From Globisporangium splendens (taxonomy: Eukaryota > Oomycota > Peronosporomycetes > Pythiales > Pythiaceae), in the NCBI GenBank assembly GCA_006386115.1, contig VFIW01000091.1, positions 1-64,000 of the forward strand: a stretch of DNA of 64,000 bases, in the 5' to 3' direction. The translations under genes were made by a program, and so were the position numbers. The notes under the pieces were generated by a model, which searched no databases, was not told where the DNA came from, and was given only the letters and a program-made list of their open reading frames with translations. The number at the start of each line of letters is the position of its first letter. Positions within the stretch are counted from its first letter, which is position 1. Positions 31,623 through 43,800 of this stretch are shown here, piece by piece.

Positions 31623-32375
31623 TTATAAGGAGGTCAGGTTATGACGCTTGAAGAACGCTTGTTGCCAGGTCCATGTGGCCTGGAAGCTCCCAGACGGCAC
31701 GCCGTACCTGTCGGCGATCTCCATCGCTTTGTCGCGGAACATTTGCATCGATAATGGCGCGTTCAATGGCGGCTCACATGCGCCATTCTCTTCATGTTCT
31801 AGTGCTTGCTGCGCAGCCTCCACGCCGTCGTGAGAAGACTGAAACGACAGGATCCACGCGACCAGCTCGCTCTCGGCCTCTGCGCTGAGCGTCGTGGCCG
31901 TGCCTTTGTCTCGCCGCCGCGTCTGGCCCGCCGTGCACTTCTTGAAGCACATGGTCTCGATCGCGTCGCGGTCTTTGACCCACTTGTAGATCTGCCGCTT
32001 GCGCGACGCCGTGGCGCGCGGACTCAGGTGCGCGTAGAACTGGCGCATCGTCGCGCTCATGTCCTTGTTCGCCGCATCAAAGTACTCGATCACATCCAGT
32101 TTGTGCGCGAACGTCACTGGTGTGCGCACCGACAGTTTGCGCTTGCGACCTTGTCCATGTGCGCGCCGGCGTCCTCGTCCGCTGCCAGTGGCATGATCGC
32201 ACCTCTTGGAGCGCTCGTCGCCGTCGTCCTCAGCCAGCGCAATGGCGCACTGATCGCCAGGCACGACAATGCTATCTCCTAATTCTACAGGCACCAGGTG
32301 GCTCATGCGGATGGCCGCCATGGCGCCAGACACCGCGCTTCTTGCGCCAGCATCCTGCAGCTCATTCGTCTCCAT
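31623..32375 (-). CDS. CENP-B-like HTH DNA-binding protein, no DDE domain
   Basis: The single exon encodes 250 residues from ATG at 32375. An acidic N-terminus and a basic linker (GRGRRRAHGQGRKRK) precede two helix-turn-helix-like regions. The first is VTFAHKLDVIEYFDAANKDM..KRQIYKWVKDRD. The second runs from LSAEAESELVAWILSF to PLSMQMFRDKAMEIADRYG, ending WQQAFFKRHNL. This tandem arrangement is the CENP-B/pogo transposase DNA-binding half; the W..F..RHNL end is characteristic. The catalytic DDE domain is absent and the gene stops just after it. It may be a domesticated pogo/Tc5-type transposase acting as a transcription or chromatin factor. The intact frame supports a functional gene. Confidence 0.72.
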   Translation of the reverse strand: METNELQDAGARSAVSGAMAAIRMSHLVPVELGDSIVVPGDQCAIALAEDDGDERSKRCDHATGSGRGRRRAHGQGRKRKLSVRTPVTFAHKLDVIEYFDAANKDMSATMRQFYAHLSPRATASRKRQIYKWVKDRDAIETMCFKKCTAGQTRRRDKGTATTLSAEAESELVAWILSFQSSHDGVEAAQQALEHEENGACEPPLNAPLSMQMFRDKAMEIADRYGVPSGSFQATWTWQQAFFKRHNLTSL

Positions 32376-32586
32376 TTTGATCTCTTTCTGTCTGTATGAT
32401 GATGTGATGGGGGTATACTGCAATATCCATATGGATGTATACCTGAATCTTCTCTCTCTACAGTGGCATGTGTACACTTGACGTATAATACGCCTGGCGT
32501 AATTTTGAATCTCCCTCTATAGTGACAAGTTGCATGATCCAACAGCGCAAGCGGCACAACTAGTCACGAGCACCGAGCCAAGACCG

Positions 32587-35500
32587 ATGGCGCGGGAGCA
32601 TCGCGCGCGCAGAAGCCGCAGCCGAGAGCGCGGCAGCAGACGCAGTAGCCGCAGTCGCAGTCGAGAGCGCGGCAGCAGACGCAGTAGTCGCAGCCGCAGC
32701 AGAGAGCGCAGCGGCGGCAACCAGTCGCACTACGCATCGTCGTCTTCTTCGTCGTACGCGCGGTCGGCGCGCTCGTCCGTCTCAAGAACCAGGGAGGAGG
32801 AGCGTTCCAAGCGGTCCGATCTGTTTGCGAACGCGCGCAGGAACGACAGCGGCGAAGGACGCGTGAGGGGGTCGCTGCTGGGTCTCGACCGACTCGCAGA
32901 GGAGAAGCGGCGACAGAACCAGCAGCCAGCGCCATCAGCTACGAATGACGGTGATGATGACACCAGAAGGTCCAGTAAGGACAGCAGCAGTAGAGACGAT
33001 GGGAGCAGACGCGGCTCTCCGCGCACAACTCCTAGTCGCGGAGGACGTCGTGATGTCGCGGAAGACAGCGACAAGTACGACCGCCGATCCGTCGCGAGCA
33101 CGAGAAGCATGATGAGTGCGCGGTCGGACCGCTCCGTGGCGCTCAATGCGAGCGAATGGGACGAGCCCGAACAGCTTCGTAGCGTCTCCACATCCTCTGG
33201 TTCCGACAGAGAAGAGCGCAGTCGGTCGACGTCGTCACGAACACCGAGCACATTGCGGAATAGCAGCAGAAGAGAAGGCGGCAGGAGCGAGTGGGACCAC
33301 CCGACGCCCAGTCCAATGACACGTTCTGGCGCCCACAGCGACGGACCAGAAGACCGATACGGGTACGCGGCGGAAGACCAGGATCGACGCGCAAGCGGCG
33401 CGGCGTACAAGCGTCGCGACGCACCCAAGAAATACTACGACGACGAAGTGGAAGAGAAGTTCGACCGGGAGTTCTATCTGAACGACGAAGCCGGCGGCTA
33501 CGAGATGCACGAGGAGCAAGCGTTCATGGGCAACCAGCAGAAGTTCCGCGAGATGGAGGAGAAGCTCGCGGCGACGCGTGCGCGTGGAGAAACCAAGCTC
33601 AAGGGCATGTCGGCGCGCGCGTCAGCACTTAATGCCGACCAGGAGGCGTGGGAGAACAATCGCTTGCTCACGAGTGGTGTTGTCGCGAGCGGTCGTGTGG
33701 ACACGGAGTTTGATGAAGAGCTCGATGCGCGCGTGCAGATCATGGTGCACAACACCAAGCCACCGTTCCTGGACGGTCGCGTGTCGTTCACGACGCAGAC
33801 TGAGATGGTCTCGACCGTGAAAGATCCGACGTCGGATCTCGCCGTGTGCGCGCGCAAAGGTAGTCAGCTCGTGCGCGAAGTGCGCGAGAAGCGCGAACGC
33901 TCCAAGATGCGCAAGCGTTTTTGGGAAGTTGGCGGGTCCCGCATGGGTGATGCGATCGGAGTGAAAGCCGCTGAGCATTCCGACGACGAGGATGATGGAG
34001 CTGCAAAGGAGAGAGAAAGAGGTGAAGGAGACGCGACGAACTACAAGGCCGAGTCGCAATTCTCGACGCACTTGAAGAAACAGACGGCCGTGAGCGAGTT
34101 CGCGAAGACGCGCACGATCAAGCAGCAGCGCCAGTTTCTGCCGATCTACCAGTGCCGCGACGAGCTACTCCAGGTGATTCGCGAGAACCAGATCGTCGTG
34201 ATCGTCGGTGAGACCGGGTCGGGCAAGACGACCCAGTTGACGCAGTATCTCCATGAAGAAGGATACTCACAGTTCGGGATGATCGGGTGCACACAGCCGC
34301 GTCGTGTCGCCGCGATGTCGGTCGCGCAGCGTGTGAGTGAAGAAATGGGGGTCGTGCTCGGCGAAGAAGTCGGGTACGCGATTCGCTTCGAAGACCTGAC
34401 GTCGGACAAGACGATCATCAAGTACATGACCGAAGGTGTACTGCTGCGGGAATCGCTACGTGAGGCCGATCTGGATACGTACTCGGCCGTGATCATGGAC
34501 GAAGCCCACGAGCGCGCGCTCAACACGGACGTGCTCTTTGGCATTCTGCGCAAGGTGGTGCAGCGACGAAGCGACTTCAAGCTCATTGTGACGTCGGCGA
34601 CGCTCGATGCCGAAAAGTTCGCGACGTTTTTCGGCGGCGTGCCGATGTTTACGATCCCTGGCCGCACATTCCACGTCGAGACGTACTTTGCCAAGTCCCC
34701 GAGCGAAGACTACGTCGATTCGACCGTGAAACAGGTCATTCAGATCCACTTGTCGCACCCTCCGGGCGATATCCTCGTGTTCATGACGGGTCAAGAGGAC
34801 ATTGAGGCCACGTGTTTCATGCTCGCGGAGCGCATGGGCAAAGTGGACGGCGCACCGCCGCTCATGGTGCTGCCCATGTACTCGCAGCTGCCGGCCGACC
34901 TGCAGGCCAAGATCTTCGACGCATCCGAAATCCGCAAGTGCATCGTGTCGACGAACATCGCCGAGACGTCGTTGACCGTCGACGGCATCAAGTACGTCAT
35001 CGACTCGGGGTTCTGCAAAGTCAAGGTGTACAACCCGAAGATCGGCATGGACGCGCTCCAGATCAGTCCGATCAGTCAGCAGAATGCCAACCAGCGCGCG
35101 GGGCGAGCGGGGCGCACGGGTCCCGGGTTCAGCTACCGCATGTACACGGAGCGGCAGTACGTGAACGAGATGCTTGAGGCGCAGATCCCGGAGATCCAGC
35201 GCACGAACTTGGGGTACATCGTGCTGCTGCTCAAGTCGCTCGGCGTGAAGAACCTCCTGGAGTTCGACTTTATGGACCCGCCGCCGCAGGACAACATCAC
35301 AAACTCGATGTACCAGCTCTGGGTGCTCGGCGCGCTGGACAACACGGGTGAGCTCACGGAGATCGGCAAGAAGATGGTGGTGTTCCCGTTGGACCCGCCG
35401 TTGGCCAAGATGCTGCTCTTCAGTGAACAGCTCGGGTGCTCGGCCGAAGTACTGATCGTCGTGTCGATGCTGTCGGTGCCGAGCGTGTTTTTCCGGCCGA

Positions 35501-36216
35501 AGGACCGCGAGGAAGAGAGTGACGCGGCGCGCGAGAAGTTCTTCGTGCCTGAGAGCGACCATCTGACGCTGCTGAACGTGTACAACCAATGGAAGATGAA
35601 CCAGTACTCGAGTCAGTGGTGCTCGGATCACTTTATCCACGTCAAGGGGCTGCGCAAGGCCCGCGAAGTGCGCGAGCAGCTCGTGGACATCATGAAGCAG
35701 CAGAAGGTGGCGCTCCGGTCGTGTGGCGGCTCGTGGGACGTGGTGCGCAAGGCGATCTGCTCGGCGTACTTTTACAACTCAGCGCAGATGAAGGGCATCG
35801 GCGAGTACGTCAACATGCTCACGGGCATGCCGTGCAATCTACACCCGAGCGCGGCGCTCTTCGGTCTGGGGTACACGCCAGACTTTGTGGTCTACCACGA
35901 GCTCATCTACACGACGAAGGAGTATATGCAGTGCACGACGGCGGTCGAGGGCGAGTGGCTCGCGGAGCTCGGGCCGATGTTCTTCAGCGTGAAGGAGTCG
36001 TACAAGTCGCGGCTGCTGAAGCGCATGAAGGAGCAGGCCGAAGCCAAGTCCATGGAGCAGGAGATGCAGGAGAAGGACACGGACCTCGTGGTGCGCGACG
36101 TGGAGACCAAGAAGAGCAAGAAGCAGCGCATGAACATGGTCACACCAGGGCGCCGCGATCCGGCCGCAATCGGTGCCAAGACGCCGCTGCGCACGCCACG
36201 ACGCTTTGGCTTTTAA
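32587..36216 (+). CDS. PRP16: Pre-mRNA splicing DEAH-box ATPase PRP16/DHX38
   Basis: A single exon encodes 1209 residues; ATG at 32587 is the first in frame. The N-terminal ~250 residues are an RS-rich domain. The Prp16-type linker follows ([39 protein letters not shown]). Helicase motifs are [15 protein letters not shown] (about 540), [15 protein letters not shown] (about 637), [10 protein letters not shown] (about 667), [20 protein letters not shown] and [16 protein letters not shown] (about 830). Ratchet and OB-fold domains complete the C-terminus. PRP16 drives remodelling of the spliceosome between the two catalytic steps. The phrase [18 protein letters not shown] before motif I favours PRP16 over PRP2/PRP22. 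It starts 211 bp from the divergent HTH gene, so they may share a promoter. Confidence 0.95.
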   Translation: MAREHRARRSRSRERGSRRSSRSRSRERGSRRSSRSRSRERSGGNQSHYASSSSSSYARSARSSVSRTREEERSKRSDLFANARRNDSGEGRVRGSLLGLDRLAEEKRRQNQQPAPSATNDGDDDTRRSSKDSSSRDDGSRRGSPRTTPSRGGRRDVAEDSDKYDRRSVASTRSMMSARSDRSVALNASEWDEPEQLRSVSTSSGSDREERSRSTSSRTPSTLRNSSRREGGRSEWDHPTPSPMTRSGAHSDGPEDRYGYAAEDQDRRASGAAYKRRDAPKKYYDDEVEEKFDREFYLNDEAGGYEMHEEQAFMGNQQKFREMEEKLAATRARGETKLKGMSARASALNADQEAWENNRLLTSGVVASGRVDTEFDEELDARVQIMVHNTKPPFLDGRVSFTTQTEMVSTVKDPTSDLAVCARKGSQLVREVREKRERSKMRKRFWEVGGSRMGDAIGVKAAEHSDDEDDGAAKERERGEGDATNYKAESQFSTHLKKQTAVSEFAKTRTIKQQRQFLPIYQCRDELLQVIRENQIVVIVGETGSGKTTQLTQYLHEEGYSQFGMIGCTQPRRVAAMSVAQRVSEEMGVVLGEEVGYAIRFEDLTSDKTIIKYMTEGVLLRESLREADLDTYSAVIMDEAHERALNTDVLFGILRKVVQRRSDFKLIVTSATLDAEKFATFFGGVPMFTIPGRTFHVETYFAKSPSEDYVDSTVKQVIQIHLSHPPGDILVFMTGQEDIEATCFMLAERMGKVDGAPPLMVLPMYSQLPADLQAKIFDASEIRKCIVSTNIAETSLTVDGIKYVIDSGFCKVKVYNPKIGMDALQISPISQQNANQRAGRAGRTGPGFSYRMYTERQYVNEMLEAQIPEIQRTNLGYIVLLLKSLGVKNLLEFDFMDPPPQDNITNSMYQLWVLGALDNTGELTEIGKKMVVFPLDPPLAKMLLFSEQLGCSAEVLIVVSMLSVPSVFFRPKDREEESDAAREKFFVPESDHLTLLNVYNQWKMNQYSSQWCSDHFIHVKGLRKAREVREQLVDIMKQQKVALRSCGGSWDVVRKAICSAYFYNSAQMKGIGEYVNMLTGMPCNLHPSAALFGLGYTPDFVVYHELIYTTKEYMQCTTAVEGEWLAELGPMFFSVKESYKSRLLKRMKEQAEAKSMEQEMQEKDTDLVVRDVETKKSKKQRMNMVTPGRRDPAAIGAKTPLRTPRRFGF

Positions 36217-36297
36217 ACCCTGAGGCAAGTAGGTTGTTGTCATAGAAAAAGTCATTTCTTTAAACATGCAAATAAATCGTGAGCTACTGCATTGGGA

Positions 36298-37017
36298 CTA
36301 CTCACTGAGCCACGCGACGACGTCGGGTTTCTTGCATCGCCTCGCGATCGCAACGAGCTCGTTCCTGTGGAACTCGTCAGGGTGCGTCTGCTGCATGTAC
36401 TGCAGTACGGACACGCGTCCGAACTCAGCGGCGCGCATGGCGGTCGTGCGTCTGCAGCCTTCATTCGGGTAGTTGGCGTCCAGAAAACGCAGCACGGACG
36501 CGTGACCGCCACGCGCAGCCAGTTGCATCGCGTTTCTACTCGCGCGTCGACTGGTGTCTTCGTAGTGCGCGTGCAGCCACTGCACCATCTCCAGATGGCC
36601 GTTCGCCGCTGCGCTTTCCATTGCGTGCTCAGAGCAACTGGCTGCCTCCACACTCTCATGTAGCCACTGCGCAATCGCCACGTGACCCTTCTCGGCCGCT
36701 TTGTCCATCGCGGCGCTGGGGATGCGCACACTGGGGCGATACGCGTGCAGCCACTGGAGCATGGCGAGATCCCCTCTCTTGGTGGCGCATTGCATGGCGA
36801 CGCCGAGTTTCTCGGTGCTGATCTCCGCGTCACGCGCTCCGAGACGCCGCAGCAGATGCGGGAGGCCCTCCTGCACGGCCAGCAGCACGGACCAGTGCAC
36901 CGAGTAGTCCAGGAACGCGTCCAGACGCGGCACCACGTCCTGCAGCGCAGGGAACGCGCTCTGCTTCGCGCGCAGCACCACGCTCACGCTCGTCAATGGG
37001 CTCGGCGACGGCGCCAT
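36298..37017 (-). CDS. Ankyrin-repeat-like protein, paralogue C
   Basis: The single exon encodes 239 residues from ATG at 37017, whose MAPSPSPLTSVSVVL start resembles paralogue A (MAPIST..LTSVDVVL). A cap with LGARDAEISTEKLGVAM is followed by repeats such as MQCATKRGDLAMLQWLHAYRP, AAEKGHVAIAQWLHES and AAANGHLEMVQWLHAH. The later repeats drift toward a looser consensus. The gene ends DVVAWLSE. It converges with PRP16, 81 bp apart. It is clearly related to the 14.4-16.8 kb pair but older in divergence. An upstream extension to 37128 lacks ATG support. Confidence 0.85.
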   Translation of the reverse strand: MAPSPSPLTSVSVVLRAKQSAFPALQDVVPRLDAFLDYSVHWSVLLAVQEGLPHLLRRLGARDAEISTEKLGVAMQCATKRGDLAMLQWLHAYRPSVRIPSAAMDKAAEKGHVAIAQWLHESVEAASCSEHAMESAAANGHLEMVQWLHAHYEDTSRRASRNAMQLAARGGHASVLRFLDANYPNEGCRRTTAMRAAEFGRVSVLQYMQQTHPDEFHRNELVAIARRCKKPDVVAWLSE

Positions 37018-37826
37018 ATTCGCGGATTGAGAGATGGAGAAAACAGCAGTCTGATTGGCTGGCTCCAAAATAACGTCTGATGAAGCAATGCCCTTAAATA
37101 ACTGGCTGTGTCCTAGACTTGAAAGCAATATATTGACACAGAAATCTGTGATTGCACAGCAGCGGTGGCGATCTGGTCTCCTTCAATTATAAAATAATGA
37201 AACAAAGTTGCACAACGTTTCTCCTTCGAGCCTACAGAAACTGTCGATGGTCTCAGAAAGACAGAGATTGACAGATTCCCATGGTAGTTTTCCGCTAAGA
37301 ACTTGTTAAACTAATTTGCGGCTATCTTGGCTAAACGCATCGGAATGTACGTGCTTATCCCTGTTGTGCCAGAGTCGCAAGCATCCGTGCGTTTATGCTT
37401 TATGCCAAGGTTAATGCGCTGTGCTTGGTCACTTTTCATACTGTTGCAGAGACCTAGGTCAGCCAAGATAGCAGGCAACTCCAGCGCATTCTTACACGAA
37501 CGAAAAAGCAAATTGGATAGAATTCGGTGTCCGATTAACGTTCTGAATCACATTTTTCGTGTCTCCAGCGTCTACGACAACGCATCTTACATTCCTGGGA
37601 GTGATGTTCAAATTGTCGAGAATGTCAGAATCTCACCAATTGAGACTCTCGACACCGTCGCCTTGTCGAAATGAATCGCTCTCGTGATTGAAACGACAAC
37701 AAAGAGGAAAAACAAAATGTGCTGTCGACGGGCGGCGGAATGCGCGCCGTCTCCTTTGCGCGCTTCGTAGAGGACGCGGTCGTCCGCATTCCACATAATA
37801 CGCACACTTGACAGTCGGCTCTGCAG
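37018..37826. other. Intergenic, no supported gene
   Basis: AT-richer DNA between divergent genes. 37327-37674 is open on the plus strand but starts without domain or codon support. Confidence 0.4.
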
Positions 37827-40800
37827 ATGGCGGTGAAGGAGACGCTGCAGCTGCGCCACCAGCTCTCGTGCAGCGGCGTCACGATCCAGAGCGCGACGTA
37901 CGACACGACACGCCACCACGTGCTCACGTACGACTCGGCGGAGCTCATGCCTCACATGCTGCGGCTCTTCTCCCTGCGGAGGAAGATCAAAAGCGTCAAG
38001 CTCTTCGACGAGCTGAATCCACCACCCGCGATGCCGCCGCCGTCCTTATCACTCGACAAGAAGCAGAACAATGCGTCCAAGCAGCCAAAGAATCCGCAGT
38101 CGGTCGTGGTCGTGCACTCGCTTTCGCTCGAGTATGCGAGGAAGCTGGACGTGTACGTGTGCGTGTACACTGCGCAGAGTGTCCCCCACGACGCAGAGAT
38201 GAAACACTGCGACGAGGAGCTTGCGGTGTTCAACGTGCTCTTCCTGGAGCCGGCGTCGCTGAAGAAACTCGTGCATTACCCGGGACCGATGAGCCACAGT
38301 CTGCGGTGCGCGTTCTACGAGGATCGCTCCGATCGGCTCGTTCTCGCCATCCACAAGAAGCAAAACGAGCAAAACAGGAACGTCACCGGCAGTGGACCGA
38401 GTGCACTGCTCAACAGTGCCAGCAATGGCAGTTATCCCTCCACGCAACTGTTCTCAGACCAGAGCAATACTGGAGACGAAAACCGCGATGGACTCTCGGA
38501 GGGGGAAGCTGAGCGCGTCTCTGGTCCAATGTACAATCACATTGATATCCTGCAGATCTCGAAGCGCCACTTCAAACGCAACAAAAACCACCAGGAAGAC
38601 GAAGAAAACCCAGAGGAGCAACAACCACAGGAGAGAGTTCTGCTGTGCATTGAGAAATCCCGGCCGTCGATGCTCCATTCCGATTCAATCGATCAGGTAT
38701 GTGGATCTGAACGGCTAACACGTCTATTTGGTGTAGGAAGCGTGTCAGTCGGTACGGGAGCAGGTGCTACGACGGAGAGCTTTGTTTTGGAATAGCGAGA
38801 AAACTCCGAGCACTCGCTCGAGTTGATTCGTCGCGTCATGTACAGCGACGTTATTTCGGCAATCGCATTGTCTGCGTCCTCGTCGTGGCTTTTCACAGGA
38901 CATCGAAGCGGGGCGCTGAAGGTTTGGAACGTGGCTACTAGTGGATCGAAGAGTCGAGTCATGAGTCATCAGCTCGGAAACTTTCCATTGGAATCTGAGC
39001 CATCGGCGTGGCACAAAGATCCAGTCGATACCATCCGGCTTAGCGCAACAACACCAAGCTTCAGCGGCGAACTCGAGAACCACATGCAGCTGGAGCCCAC
39101 TGAGATCATGGTGATCACGGCAGCAAGAGATAGTGGGCTCGTGAAGCATTGGCGATTTCAAGTTACCTACCGGTCGATGAAGTCGCATCGCCAACATACT
39201 TTTGAAGCGGCCAAAGTCTTGCCACTTGTCCCTGAACGGGAACTTTTGCCGCGAGTTGAGCTTGTTGGAGCTTACAACACCGATTTGAGTTTGATTAACG
39301 AGCAGGCGAAGCCAACGTCGAAGAAGAAACCACGCCCGAAGAAGCTAGTGGAGAGTGTGCTAGCCACTGTACCGATCTGGGTCGCCATCAACATGAGCAG
39401 CTTTACAGAGAACCTGCTACTGGTTCTCCGGGACGGCGTGATTCACGTGCTCAAGGTCCAAAGCGTGATGCGCATTGTTCAGGAAATTCCTGCGTTTGAA
39501 GATATAACGTCGATTCGGATCGTTGAGCATCAAGCAGTTCCAACCCTGGTGGCTCTCAGTGGAAACCAAATCAGCTCCATTCGTGTGTTTCCGCTCGATT
39601 CGAGTGTCAACGTAACGATGCAGAACGCGTCCTACCACCAACAGCTTGCGCCACCTCCTTCTCAGCAGTCACCGTCGTTCGTCTCAGCAATGGAGTGCTT
39701 CCAACTCGACCAGCAAAGATCATTTGTTGTCTATGGCTGGAGCACTGGCGGGCTCGAGATTTACTCTTTGTATCCAAGTAGGCGGGTGACGCTACTGCAA
39801 GATCCTCGCCTCAATGCGCACGTGACAGCAGTGTGCGTGATTCCTCACAGCAGACATCAAGCACACAGCTCGGCATCTTTCCAGTCACCTGATACGGAGT
39901 CAAAAGCGATTTCGACGAGATCGTGGGGTGGACTGCTCAAATCCAGAGATTCAAGACTTCAGGGAGATGCTCTGTTGGGCAACGTGTCTCATATAGAAGC
40001 TAACACTGCGCAAGACCAGATTCAGCTGTCCAAAGCGTACGTGTTTGCTGGAACGGCGAATGGTCAAATTTTTGGTTGGAAGGTACCTTTTCCCCAAGAT
40101 CCAAGTGCAACTTGCCAGTTTCTTTTGGAGTTGAAGCTCTCTGTGTGCTCTGCTCACTCGACACACGTTGTTCAGCTCGTAGCGCTCGAGCAAGACAACA
40201 AAGGCGCGCAACGGCTCATGTCGCTAGGAGCGGATGGGATGGTCAAAGTCTGGGACATATCTACGATGTCGATAATCGGGTACGTCAATGCTGCTACGGG
40301 ATCCCATTTGAGCGTCGCCTCTTGTGTGGAGCTTGTTACAGGTGGAAGAGACAACGGAAAGCATTTTCTGGCTGTTGGCTTTGACGATGGGGTGCTTGGG
40401 GTGTGAAGCCTGGATTGTCACCGTCTGTCGTTTTCAGGGGTACAAGTGGCGTCGCACCATGAACGCAGAGTGACCAGAATTTGCAGTACCAACAGCTCAT
40501 CAGAGACAAGCGATGCGGTCGAGTTTCTTACGTGTTCCCTCGACATGACGACTATTATTTGGGTGATTCACGAGGACAAAGTTGCCGAGAAGCGGTATTT
40601 CGATGTTGGTGCACCGATTATTGACTTTTGCGTGGCCGAAAACCAAGCCATCGCAGTGCTCGCTCACGAAATCTGCGCCTTTGAGTACTGCATACAAAGT
40701 TCAACCGCAAGTATCACAGCTTTTCCGCACTCCTCTATCGACAGGCTGGACCCACATGGGCTGCTTGTGGCAGTGTCAACAGAGTTGCAGTTTTATCGAT

Positions 40801-43800
40801 CCGCGACGCGGCCAGATACCCCGACGACCCACTTAGACGACGAAGTTGTGATAGAAAGCAGCCATCCCATCGTTCGAGCGGTTGAGCGAGGAATAACAAA
40901 TTCACGTGTGTCAACGCCTAAAGCTAAAGCGGAACCTTCCATCACTGTTCCAAGCGCACTGATCACTTCGACGAAATTCACAGCAAAGCCAGTGAACAAT
41001 GCAGCTCATTCTGAGATTCCCGCCGAGAAGAAGACCGATTTACGTCTACAGACTCCGATTTATGGAGATGAGCTTTGCAGATACTTGGAGCAATACATTG
41101 AATCGAATGGCACGAATGGCACGATGGCCGCAGACGCCCTCAACCACTTTCTTTCGACTCAGCGACTCGTGACTGTCAGCAGACCCGACTTTGCGATTCG
41201 AAAGTACTTGCAAGAGAACAAGATTGATCCGAAGACCCGGCTAAACGTGTGCGACGCGTGCGAGATTCTTCTCGCAATTCAAAGCTCAACTGTCTCTAAA
41301 AAAGGCAAATATGATAAAAAGCAACAGTGTGTAGAGAAAATAGTGCAACAAGACAAGATCCGTTTGCGGAAAACTCACGAGAAGCAAATGGCTAATCGGA
41401 AAGCCGTCATTTCGTTCAATATACTTGGCGAGAAGTCCATCCGATGGGAAGTTGTTGAAGACGCAAATCCGACCGAGATTCACACCCAGCAGCCTTCAGA
41501 TGCTGGCGGCGTGCAAAGCAGTGGCGAATCTCAAGATCAACGAAGCCCGAAGAGCCCGTCGATTCGTGTTCCAACCGACCAAGCAGTGCCTCTGCCGGAC
41601 GAAAGACTGGACATTGCCGTGCACGATGAAGAGCACTCGATTTCTCTAAAGGCAGCCGCGGTAACTCTTGATGATGATGGACTCGACGGCGTTAGCTCGA
41701 ACGGACCACTCAAGAGACAACGATATCGCAAGATATCTGTAGCAGACAGCATGGGGCCGAAAATGCGAGACGAGCCTCCGGACCCGGACCTGGTTAACAG
41801 GCTTAAACTGTCGAAATGCTTTCGGAACAAATGGTCTGGAGGGTATTGCTGGTGCACTTCTTGGTCAGAACTTCGCGTGGTGTGGACGGAAGACAGCAAA
41901 CCCGAAGAAGAAGCGAATCAAACCATGTGTGAAGACTGTGGGAAACGTGCGCATTTGCTGAAACTCAGCAGATATGGGTACAAGCAGCACTTCTCGCTTC
42001 GAATGATACTAGGCGTCATCGTGGATGTGTACGATGAGCTCATGGGTCCAAGTCACAATCTTCTGTTCAAGAGCACCGCTACCAGAGGCTCTGCTGGGGC
42101 AGCAGAAGACACCGACCCCGTTTCCGTCCACAGCGCGCTTTTTCGTGTTTTCACAAAGAAATTTGGCATGCCAAAGGTTGTCGAAGACAAGATCAAGTTG
42201 CTGCTACTCTCCATCACCCACTTTGTTCACGAAGTCGATGCGATTGCGGTCTTTGGTGAGCTTTTGGGGATATTCGCGCGCAACCAGTCCTACGATGATG
42301 CTCACGTTCCTGATGAAATGGTAGCTCTCTGTGTATCTTGCTACTCTTGGTTCTACTCGCGCGAGATGGTTATCAACGGAGAATCCATTCTTGGAAGCAG
42401 CCGTAATGGCGGGGAGAACCTGCACAGATTACAAGGAGGTGCGCCAATCACTGAGATTGAGCATGGAAAGCGCAATAACTGGCAGTTTGTCAAGTTGGAA
42501 AACGCGCTGCTGTGTGCGGAAGAGATGCTGATGTACCCGCTTGTAAGCCCAGGATACCTGCGCAACATTCTGCTGTACGCAGCAGAGTATGCTCAAGCTT
42601 ATCCAACAAAACCGCAGCTTGCAGGGGAGGACAACGACGAGGGTGTCGAAGCAGGCAGACTCAAGCGCATGATGTGGATAGAAGTGCATCGATTTCTGCG
42701 ATTGCTCGTGGGAGAATGGAAGCAGCAGAACACAGAGTTTCGTGTAGTAGAGCAAACGCTCTTCATCCAACCACTCGCAGAGGCAGCAGCAAGTTCGTCT
42801 GCAACAGAAACACGGGCAGTCGTGACTGAGAAGCTACGCTTGATACTGAGCTGTTTCATCTTCTATGATCATGATCGAGAAGGTGTGATGACGATCGAAG
42901 ATTTCACGAATATTCTTCGTAAATTGCGATACCTGTGGCCAAACGAGGACATGACAGCGGAAGAGGCCGCGAGCTCAAACAAAGACTCGCTCACATTTGA
43001 GAACACGATTCTCGCTGCAAAGCGGCACTTTGCAGACTTGGAGGGCGACGGGCAGATATGCTACCTGGACTTTTGGGCGATGCTGTACATCGTTGGGGTC
43101 AGAGCGCTTTCGCTTTTGAAGTTCCGGGAAATTCCTTCTTTTTGCCGAGATTACAAACTCGAGATTTCCAGCGATCTGCATGGACTCTTGCTGTGCTATA
43201 TGCAGCGCTCCAGCACGATGATGTTGCCACGAGGATTTCAGCTTGAGAAAAGCTCGCTAGACCAGCGCACATCCATACAGCATCGACGTCGCGTTGGTGG
43301 CCTCCACGACGGGTTGTTTCGAATGCCAAAGCGACTGGATACTTCGTTTTCACTTCAGGAACTGCTCGCACAAAGTGATCCGCAGCAGATGCAGAAACGC
43401 GGCGTGAAGGATCAGATCTATTTGGATGGGTCAGCTCCTAGTTTGCGCCAAAGTGCGAGCATGACAGCGATGGATCGTTTTCGCCCTGTGTCCCGCGATG
43501 CTGGTGTCTCTGGAAGCACTCGGGTTCAAGGAGTGAGTCCTGTAGCGCTTGGGATACGACCTACAGGACCTCGCGAGAAACCTCGAGCTTTTCTTGCAGT
43601 TTCTGCGATTGCAAACGACGACCTACCTACCAACACAGATCCAGCGCGTAGCTCCAGTGTTCCAATATCGAATCCCGAAGAGAATGCTGAGCTCATGCAG
43701 CAAGATTCTCATGCGCGCACGTTCAAGGGATCGAACCCGGCATCGATCAAGGACAAATCAATGTTTTCAAATGTTTATGTCCAGTTTCCCTTCGTGTCGC

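Noticed and set aside
34456..35640. 394-residue minus-strand frame inside PRP16
   Set aside because: Antisense shadow of a conserved helicase gene.
38697..38795. Premature TAG in the giant WD40 gene
   Set aside because: The TAG is the last three bases of a 99-nt intron with a GTATGT donor.
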